Positions 1 through 4,880 of a stretch of DNA of 20,909 bases are shown here, piece after piece. Every line of letters begins with the position of its first letter. The first letter of the stretch is position 1. The translations under genes and the position numbers were made by a program. Source of the stretch: Gammaproteobacteria bacterium (GTDB lineage: Bacteria > Pseudomonadota > Gammaproteobacteria > Magnimaribacterales > Magnimaribacteraceae); NCBI GenBank assembly GCA_012965075.1, contig DTSY01000107.1, positions 1-20,909 on the forward strand. Reading direction: 5' to 3'. Below the pieces are notes generated by a model. That model was not told the DNA's origin. It did not search any database and worked only from the letters and a program-made list of their open reading frames with translations.

Positions 1-5
1 CAGAA

Positions 6-90
6 GGAGGGGTTGGGGAGCGGTCAAACCCAGCAGACTGTAAATCTGCCGCCTCGTGCTTCGCAGGTTCGAATCCTGCCCCCTCCACCA
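6..90 (+). tRNA. tRNA-Tyr (anticodon GTA)
   Basis: A class II tRNA with a long variable arm. The acceptor stem pairs 6-12 with 80-86 (7 bp, perfect), followed by discriminator A87 and an encoded CCA at 88-90. The anticodon stem is 33-37/45-49, with anticodon GTA at 40-42. The T arm is GCAGG (63-67) with CCTGC (75-79) around a TTCGAAT loop. It decodes UAC and UAU. In E. coli and Pseudomonas tRNA-Tyr also sits upstream of tuf, usually followed by tRNA-Gly, which is absent here. Its promoter lies outside the window, since only five bases precede it. Confidence 0.97.
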
Positions 91-127
91 GCTCTTAAAT
101 TTAGATTCCAAAATATTCGAAAATTAC

Positions 128-156
128 TTGCAATAATGGCATAAACGGTCTATAAA
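128..156 (+). promoter_or_regulatory. Sigma70-type promoter for tRNA-Thr/tuf
   Basis: TTGCAA (128-133) and TATAAA (151-156) are separated by 17 bases, the ideal spacing. The expected start is near 163, inside a GC-richer stretch (CTCGCTCCGAG, 157-167) that could act as a stringent-type discriminator. The spacer 91-286 otherwise shows no gene. The transcript would run through tRNA-Thr, tuf, tRNA-Trp and probably secE-nusG, because no terminator or clear second promoter follows. Motif match only; the start site is inferred. Confidence 0.6.
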
Positions 157-286
157 CTCGCTCCGAGCTTTGGGTTGTTAGAGGGTTTCGCTGTGGTTTT
201 AAATTATCAAGTTATAAAGATTATTTTTATCTGTTTATTCGGAATGCTCTTTTCTACCCTGAAAGTCAATAAATATAAGGGTTTTG

Positions 287-362
<76 letters not shown>

Positions 363-393
363 GAAAAAAATGTTTTTGAATAGGAAATAAAAA

Positions 394-1578
394 ATGGCGA
401 AACAAAAATTTGAAAGAACTAAGCCTCATGTAAATGTAGGAACTATTGGGCATGTTGATCATGGTAAGACAACTCTTACAGCTGCTTTAACAAAAGTAAG
501 CTCAGAGGCCTTTGGATCCGACTTTACGAACTTTGATGGTATAGATAATGCTCCTGAAGAGAAAGAAAGAGGAATTACTATAGCCACATCTCATGTAGAG
601 TATGATTCAGATGCAAGACACTATGCGCATGTGGATTGCCCAGGTCATGCCGACTATGTAAAAAATATGATTACTGGTGCTGCTCAGATGGATGGAGCAA
701 TACTAGTCGTAAGTGCTGCTGATGGTCCAATGCCTCAAACAAGAGAGCATATTCTTCTCGCAAGACAAGTTGGAGTACAACACATAGTTGTATTTTTGAA
801 CAAAGCCGACCAAGTTGATGATGCTGAGCTAATAGAACTGGTAGAAATGGAAGTTAGAGACCTTCTTACTGAGTATGGCTTCCCAGGAGATGACACTCCT
901 ATAATAACAGGCTCAGCCCTGAAAGCTCTAGAGGGGGATGCCGAAAATGTCGAAAAGATCAAAGAGCTTGTGAACTCTTTGGATTCTTTCATACCAGAAC
1001 CAGTAAGAGAGCTAGATAAACCTTTCTTAATGCCCATAGAAGATATTTTCACTATCCAAGGTAGAGGTACTGTAGTTACTGGTAGAATTGAAAGAGGTGA
1101 AGTTAAGGTTAATGAAGAAATAGAGATTGTTGGTATAAGGGAAACAAGCAAAACCACTTGTACAGGCGTGGAGATGTTTAGAAAACTTCTAGACGAAGGT
1201 AAAGCTGGTGAAAATGTTGGAATCCTTCTTAGAGGAACTGAAAGAGATGGAGTAGAGAGAGGTCAGGTTTTAGCTAAGCCAGGTTCCATTACTCCTCATA
1301 CAAAGTTTGAAGCTCAAATCTATGTATTAACTAAAGAAGAAGGTGGAAGACACACGCCATTCTTTAAAGGATATAGGCCCCAATTCTATGTTAGAACCAC
1401 TGACGTAACTGGAGCCGTTGAATTACCTGCTGATGTAGAAATGGTAATGCCTGGAGATGATTTAAGTATATCGGTAGAACTGATTTCTCCTGTAGCAATG
1501 GAAGAAGGAATGAACTTTGCTATAAGAGAAGGCGGACGAACTGTAGGTTCTGGGGTAGTTTCTAAAATTATTGAGTAG
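394..1578 (+). CDS. tuf: Elongation factor Tu
   Basis: EF-Tu is the GTPase that brings aminoacyl-tRNA to the ribosomal A site. The 394-residue product has the usual bacterial length. The GTP-binding motifs are in order: GHVDHGKT (residues 19-26), DCPGH with catalytic His85, and NKAD (136-139, where E. coli has NKCD). Domains 2 and 3 follow, with RGTVVTGRIERG and the C-terminal FAIREGGRTVGSGVV. The start is supported by AGGA at 382-385, eight bases upstream. The TAG stop (1576-1578) shares its last two bases with the mature 5' end of tRNA-Trp, so tRNA processing would cut through the stop codon. It is the only tuf copy in the window. It sits in the tufB position, and the tufA position after fusA is empty. 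Confidence 0.99.
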   Translation: MAKQKFERTKPHVNVGTIGHVDHGKTTLTAALTKVSSEAFGSDFTNFDGIDNAPEEKERGITIATSHVEYDSDARHYAHVDCPGHADYVKNMITGAAQMDGAILVVSAADGPMPQTREHILLARQVGVQHIVVFLNKADQVDDAELIELVEMEVRDLLTEYGFPGDDTPIITGSALKALEGDAENVEKIKELVNSLDSFIPEPVRELDKPFLMPIEDIFTIQGRGTVVTGRIERGEVKVNEEIEIVGIRETSKTTCTGVEMFRKLLDEGKAGENVGILLRGTERDGVERGQVLAKPGSITPHTKFEAQIYVLTKEEGGRHTPFFKGYRPQFYVRTTDVTGAVELPADVEMVMPGDDLSISVELISPVAMEEGMNFAIREGGRTVGSGVVSKIIE

Positions 1579-1652
1579 GCCAGTAGCTCAATTGGCAGAG
1601 CGGTGGTCTCCAAAACCACAGGTTGGGGGTTCGATTCCCTCCTGGCCTGCCA
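1577..1652 (+). tRNA. tRNA-Trp (anticodon CCA)
   Basis: The acceptor AGGCCAG (1577-1583) pairs perfectly with CTGGCCT (1642-1648), followed by discriminator G1649 and an encoded CCA (1650-1652). The anticodon stem is 1603-1607/1615-1619, with anticodon CCA at 1610-1612. The first mature base, A1577, is the second base of the tuf TAG stop. Other gammaproteobacterial tRNA-Trp genes also start with AGG, which supports this end assignment. Placement between tuf and secE is the arrangement known in Pseudomonas. Confidence 0.97.
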
Positions 1653-1655
1653 GCT

Positions 1656-1674
1656 TAAGCTTCTAGCTTAGAAG
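1656..1674 (+). promoter_or_regulatory. Two mutually exclusive hairpins before secE
   Basis: TAAGCT (1656-1661) can pair with AGCTTA (1665-1670) around TCT. Alternatively CTTCTA (1660-1665) can pair with TAGAAG (1669-1674) around GCT. Both stems are perfect 6-bp helices and they share bases, so only one can form. The second covers GAAG of the only purine-rich stretch (1671-1675) upstream of secE. The segment begins three bases after the tRNA-Trp CCA. A regulatory or RNA-processing role is inference. Confidence 0.35.
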
Positions 1675-1688
1675 GCAAGAAATGAGAA

Positions 1689-2048
1689 ATGGAAGTTAGA
1701 TTAGGAACTATGCAGAATTATTTTCGTTGGTCAGTTGGTTTATTCCTTATAGCAATAGCTGTTTATGGTAATTCTTATTACTCACTAGAACCTCTCTTAT
1801 ACAGAGTGTTGGGAGTCCTAGTTCTTTTGGCTTTATCAACTGTTATTTTGCTTACAACAGTTGAGGGTAAAGAGGGCCTAAAGTTGATACTAGAATCAAG
1901 AACGGAAATTAGAAGGGTTGTTTGGCCTTCGAGACCTGAAACTACTCAGACTACTCTAATAGTAATAGTAGCTATAACAATTGCCGGTTTAATTCTCTGG
2001 GGACTCGATTCTTTATTTGGTTGGGCAACAGCTTCTTTATTGGGATAG
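1689..2048 (+). CDS. secE: Preprotein translocase subunit SecE
   Basis: SecE clamps SecY in the inner-membrane SecYEG channel. The 119 residues contain three hydrophobic segments (about 14-31, 36-57 and 88-106), as in the three-span E. coli protein of 127 residues. The diagnostic SecE core is clear: TEIRRVVWPSRPET at 72-85, then a last helix containing LILWGLD as in E. coli. The start is uncertain between ATG 1689 and ATG 1710 (Met8). The first has only a distant GAAGG at 1671-1675, and the second has AGGA very close upstream. secE directly precedes nusG, the usual bacterial pairing. Confidence 0.95.
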   Translation: MEVRLGTMQNYFRWSVGLFLIAIAVYGNSYYSLEPLLYRVLGVLVLLALSTVILLTTVEGKEGLKLILESRTEIRRVVWPSRPETTQTTLIVIVAITIAGLILWGLDSLFGWATASLLG

Positions 2049-2050
2049 TT

Positions 2051-2584
2051 ATGACTATGGAATGGTATGTAATTCACGCTTATTCAGGTTATGAGAACAA
2101 AGTTCGCGAAGCTCTATTAGAGAGAATTGAAAGGTTTAGCATGGAAGATAATTTTGGTGAAATTATGGTTCCTTCAGAAGAAGTAGTTGAATTAAGAGGA
2201 GGGCAAGAGAAAAGAATTCAAAGAAAATTTTTCCCCGGATATGTGCTTGTTAAGATGGAGCTAAATGATTCAACCTGGCATCTAGTCAAAGATACACCTA
2301 AGGTAATGGGTTTTATTGGTGGCTCTAGAGACAAACCTATCCCTATAAGTGAAGAAGAAGCTAAAGGAATAATGCAGCAATTGGAGCATGGAGCTGAAGT
2401 TGCCAAACCAAAAATTACCTTTGAACCAGGAGAAATAGTCAGAGTTATAGACGGGCCTTTTAATGATTTTAGTGGAGTTGTTGAAGAAGTTAACTATGAA
2501 AAAAGTAAAGTTAGGGTCGCAGTCCTCATTTTTGGAAGATCGACTCCTGTTGAATTGAGTTTCAATCAAATAGAGAAAGCATAA
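2051..2584 (+). CDS. nusG: Transcription termination/antitermination factor NusG
   Basis: NusG binds RNA polymerase through its N-terminal NGN domain and contacts Rho or ribosomal protein S10 through its C-terminal KOW domain. The N-terminal half has WYVIHAYSGYENKV, GEIMVPSEEVVE, the strongly conserved FFPGYVLVKM and VMGFIGG. The KOW part has FEPGEIVRVIDGPFNDFSGVVEEV and ends in VELSFNQIEKA, nearly as in E. coli. The frame opens further upstream at 2021, but that start lies inside secE and adds residues unlike NusG. ATG 2051 is preferred because GGGA (2042-2045) lies five bases upstream, giving 177 residues against 181 in E. coli. The secE stop is two bases away, and the stop overlaps the rplK start by one base. 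Confidence 0.97.
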   Translation: MTMEWYVIHAYSGYENKVREALLERIERFSMEDNFGEIMVPSEEVVELRGGQEKRIQRKFFPGYVLVKMELNDSTWHLVKDTPKVMGFIGGSRDKPIPISEEEAKGIMQQLEHGAEVAKPKITFEPGEIVRVIDGPFNDFSGVVEEVNYEKSKVRVAVLIFGRSTPVELSFNQIEKA

Positions 2585-3012
2585 TGGCCAAACAAATTAA
2601 TGGTTATATAAAATTACAAGTACCTGCTGGAGCTGCCTCTCCAAGTCCTCCTGTGGGCCCTGCTTTAGGTCAACATGGATTAAATTTAATGGATTTCTGT
2701 AATGCTTTTAATGCGAGAACTAATGATATAGAAAAAGGATTGCCGGTTCCTGTAGTTATAACTGTATATGAAGATAAGTCTTTTGACTTTATTGTTAAGA
2801 CCACTCCGGCATCAATACTTATAAAGAAAGCAGCTGGATTAGAAAAGGGTAGTGGCACACCTAACAGTCTAAAAGTGGGGCAAGTTACTAGAGCTCAGCT
2901 AGAAGAGATCGCTAAAATTAAGGATCCAGACCTTACCGCAGCTAATATGGATGCTGCTGTAAGAACCTTAGAAGGAAGTGCTAGAAGCGCAGGAATCGAG
3001 GTGGAAGGCTAG
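2584..3012 (+). CDS. rplK: 50S ribosomal protein L11
   Basis: L11 binds the GTPase-associated region of 23S rRNA and is needed for RelA to sense uncharged tRNA. The length of 142 residues equals E. coli. The N-terminal domain has KLQVPAGAASPSPPVGPALGQHGLNLMDFCNAFNART, the proline-rich signature of the family. The rRNA-binding C-terminal domain follows, with KKAAGLEKGSGTPN. The ATG overlaps the nusG TAA by one base, with only AGAG (2572-2575) as a weak ribosome binding site, so translation is probably coupled. It overlaps the rplA GTG start by one base at its end. Confidence 0.98.
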   Translation: MAKQINGYIKLQVPAGAASPSPPVGPALGQHGLNLMDFCNAFNARTNDIEKGLPVPVVITVYEDKSFDFIVKTTPASILIKKAAGLEKGSGTPNSLKVGQVTRAQLEEIAKIKDPDLTAANMDAAVRTLEGSARSAGIEVEG

Positions 3013-3701
3013 TGGCAAAACTAAGTAAAAGGCAAGAGTATTTGAGTACTCTAGAAGAAAGAAAGTATTCAGTTTCTGAAGCGATACAATTCTTGAAATC
3101 TGGACCTAAAACAAATTTTGAAGAATCTGTGGATGTATCCATTAATTTAGGAATAGATGCTTCGAAATCTGATCAGACTGTAAGAAGTGCAACTTCCTTA
3201 CCTGCTGGCACAGGAAAAACTTGCAAGGTTGCTGTTTTTGCTGAGGCAGAACAAGCAAAAGAAGCATTAGAAGCTGGGGCTGATGCTGTGGGTATGGAAG
3301 ATTTAGCAGAGAAGATTAAAAAAGGAGAAGATGACTTTGATGTTGTAATCGCAACTCCAGTAACTATGAGGATAGTGAGCCCCCTAGGAAAGATATTAGG
3401 ACCAAAAGGGACAATGCCAAATCCTAAAACTGGGACTGTAACTAAAGACATAGGGAAGGCCGTTAAGAATGCAAAAGCTGGACAAATTAGATATAGAGCT
3501 GATAAGAGCGGAATTGTTCATGGAAGAATAGGTGATCTTTCTTATAGTTCTGAACAGATTCAACAAAACATAGAGACCTTATTAGTAGATATTATAAGAA
3601 ATAAGCCAGCTTCTTCTAAAGGAATATTTATTAAGAAATTATCTTTAAGCTCGACTATGGGAGCAGGTATAGAGGTGGATATGGGTACATTAAGTTTTTA
3701 G
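3012..3701 (+). CDS. rplA: 50S ribosomal protein L1
   Basis: L1 forms the mobile L1 stalk on helices 76-78 of 23S rRNA, and in E. coli it represses its own operon. The 229 residues match the family (234 in E. coli). Recognisable blocks are VDVSINLGIDASKSDQ, LPAGTGKT, VGMEDLAEKIKKGE, the RNA-binding LGPKGTMPNPKTGTV and the C-terminal IKKLSLSSTMGAGIEVD. The start is GTG (3012-3014), overlapping the rplK TAG by one base. GGAAGG lies at 3003-3008. No start further upstream is possible without running into L11. Confidence 0.98.
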   Translation: MAKLSKRQEYLSTLEERKYSVSEAIQFLKSGPKTNFEESVDVSINLGIDASKSDQTVRSATSLPAGTGKTCKVAVFAEAEQAKEALEAGADAVGMEDLAEKIKKGEDDFDVVIATPVTMRIVSPLGKILGPKGTMPNPKTGTVTKDIGKAVKNAKAGQIRYRADKSGIVHGRIGDLSYSSEQIQQNIETLLVDIIRNKPASSKGIFIKKLSLSSTMGAGIEVDMGTLSF

Positions 3702-3892
3702 AAATGAATATATTTAAAAAAGAATTCTTAGGTAAGGTGCGGTTTGTTCGCATTTATCGAAGACCGTAGGTGCAAAACATTTGTTTTACTTAATTATCAA
3801 AGCCTACGCAGATGGAAGTGATCATAACGAAAGTTATGTTTTTACATCCAATTTTCTAACTAAAAGAATTTTAGTTAGAGGAGGATAAGAAG
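3702..3892 (+). promoter_or_regulatory. rplJ 5' leader (L10-type autoregulatory leader)
   Basis: A 191-base gene-free region in an otherwise gapless operon, exactly where L10 or the L10-L12 complex binds the mRNA in E. coli. Visible helices are: TGCG/CGCA (3738-3741/3749-3752); CGTAGG (3765-3770) with CCTACG (3803-3808), enclosing AAAAC/GTTTT (3774-3778/3783-3787); CATAAC/GTTATG (3823-3828/3833-3838) closed by a GAAA tetraloop; and a long hairpin directly before the ribosome binding site, listed separately. Position and structure support a translational operator. I saw no convincing promoter inside it. Confidence 0.7.
3852..3884 (+). promoter_or_regulatory. Hairpin reaching into the rplJ Shine-Dalgarno
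   Basis: CTAACTAAAA (3856-3865) and TTTTAGTTAG (3869-3878) form a perfect 10-bp inverted repeat around GAA. Pairing can continue outward as T3855-A3879, the T3854/G3880 and T3853/G3881 wobbles, and T3852-A3882. The helix would then take up AGGA of the full-consensus AGGAGG (3879-3884), which sits eight bases before the rplJ ATG. This is the strongest ribosome binding site in the window and also the one best placed to be masked. Sequestration is inferred from pairing. Confidence 0.6.
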
Positions 3893-4426
3893 ATGCCAAT
3901 GCGCATTGACGATAAGAAAGTAGCAGTAGAAGAGTTAAACAAAATAGCAAATAAAGCTATTTCAGCTGTAGCAGCTGATTATCATGGTACCTCTGTTTCT
4001 GAATTAACTAAATTAAGAGAAGAAGCTAGAAATTCTTCTGTTCATTTAAAGGTTATCAGGAATACGTTAGCTAAAAGAGCTTTAACTGACACCAAATTTT
4101 CTTGTTTTGATGAGCTTTTAGTTGGTCCAACTATCTTAGCTTTTTCTTTGGACGATCCTGCTAGCGCAGCGAAGTTGGCAAATAACTTTAATAAAGTTAA
4201 TTCCAATTTCAAAGTTAAGGGTTTGTCTATGGGGGAGACCTTATTAGAGTTAAGTAGATTGAGTGATATAGCAAATCTTCCTACTAAAGAAGAAGCTATA
4301 GCTCAGTTGGCAGGTTTGCTAAATGCCCCTCTAGTTAAGTTGGTTTCATTGATTAATGAAATTCCAACCAAATTAACTAGAACTTTAGAGGCAGTTAAGC
4401 AACAAAAACAACAGGCAGAATCTTAG
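3893..4426 (+). CDS. rplJ: 50S ribosomal protein L10
   Basis: L10 anchors the L7/L12 dimers to the ribosomal stalk base. The rRNA-binding N-terminal domain shows AISAVAADYHGTSVSELTKLREEAR and VIRNTLAKRAL, followed by VGPTILAFS. The C-terminal region (SRLSDIANLPTKEEAIAQLAGLLNAP, then a long helix) carries the L12 dimer-binding sites in this family. At 177 residues it is longer than the 165 of E. coli, with a C-terminal tail rich in Gln and Lys. ATG 3893 is chosen over 3899 because AGGAGG is eight bases away. The structured leader 3702-3892 probably controls both rplJ and rplL. Confidence 0.98.
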   Translation: MPMRIDDKKVAVEELNKIANKAISAVAADYHGTSVSELTKLREEARNSSVHLKVIRNTLAKRALTDTKFSCFDELLVGPTILAFSLDDPASAAKLANNFNKVNSNFKVKGLSMGETLLELSRLSDIANLPTKEEAIAQLAGLLNAPLVKLVSLINEIPTKLTRTLEAVKQQKQQAES

Positions 4427-4452
4427 ATTTTATAAATTTATTGGAGAATAAA

Positions 4453-4839
4453 ATGGCATTAAGCAAAGAAGAAATTTTAGAAGCTATTTCTGAAATGAGC
4501 GTAATGGATATAGTTGATTTAATTTCAGCTATGGAAGAGAAATTTGGAGTATCTGCGGCTGCTCCAGTAGCAGTTGCAGCAGCAGCGCCATCATCTGGTG
4601 AAGCTGAAGGCTCAGATGAAGCTGAAGCAGCATCTGGAGATCTACTTTTGGCGGAAGTAGGAGATAAGAAAGTTGATGTTATTAAGGCAGTTAGATCAAT
4701 AACTGGGTTAGGACTCAAGGATGCAAAGGGGCTTGTTGATGGCGCTCCTTCAGTCATAAAGGAAGGAATACCTAAAACTGAAGCAGATGAATACTTTAAA
4801 CAGCTAGAAGAAGCAGGAGCTAAAGCAGAGTTTAAATAA
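4453..4839 (+). CDS. rplL: 50S ribosomal protein L7/L12
   Basis: The stalk protein that recruits and stimulates translational GTPases. The N-terminal dimerisation domain is canonical (ALSKEEILEAISEMSVMDIVDLISAMEEKFGVSAAAPVAVAAAAP), and the C-terminal domain has VIKAVRSITGLGLKDAKGLVD and ends EEAGAKAEFK. The hinge is somewhat longer and very Ala/Glu-rich, giving 128 residues against 121 in E. coli. The first strand of the C-terminal domain, EFDVIL in most bacteria, reads SGDLLL here. ATG 4453 has GGAG (4443-4446) six bases upstream; the in-frame TTG at 4441 overlaps that site and is not used. The spacer to rpoB is 41 bases. Confidence 0.97.
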   Translation: MALSKEEILEAISEMSVMDIVDLISAMEEKFGVSAAAPVAVAAAAPSSGEAEGSDEAEAASGDLLLAEVGDKKVDVIKAVRSITGLGLKDAKGLVDGAPSVIKEGIPKTEADEYFKQLEEAGAKAEFK

Positions 4840-4880
4840 GAATTAATCATTTTTCTTAATTTTAAAAAAAAGAGGTACTT

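Noticed and set aside
363..378. A-run/T-run hairpin after tRNA-Thr as a terminator
   Set aside because: Only A/T pairs with a loop of about three bases, and the tuf start follows closely. Co-transcription is more likely.
735..1157. Open frame on the minus strand inside tuf, and others antisense to nusG, rplL, rpoB, rpoC, fusA, rplD and rplB
   Set aside because: They lie wholly or almost wholly opposite strongly conserved genes, are Ser/Leu/Ile-rich as expected from reversed codons, and show no known family.
2021..2050. Longer nusG start at 2021
   Set aside because: It lies within secE, adds residues unlike any NusG N-terminus, and ATG 2051 has GGGA at good spacing.
3686..3714. Possible rplJ promoter (TACATT, 17 bases, TATATT)
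   Set aside because: The -10 is plausible but the -35 matches consensus at only two of six positions. AT-rich DNA gives many such pairs.
4441..4452. TTG start for rplL
   Set aside because: The TTG is immediately before and partly within the GGAG ribosome binding site of ATG 4453, and the conserved L7/L12 N-terminus begins at the ATG.
4838..4862. AATTAA/TTAATT inverted repeat between rplL and rpoB as a terminator
   Set aside because: Six A/T pairs, a nine-base loop and A rather than T downstream; far too weak for a terminator on the + strand.
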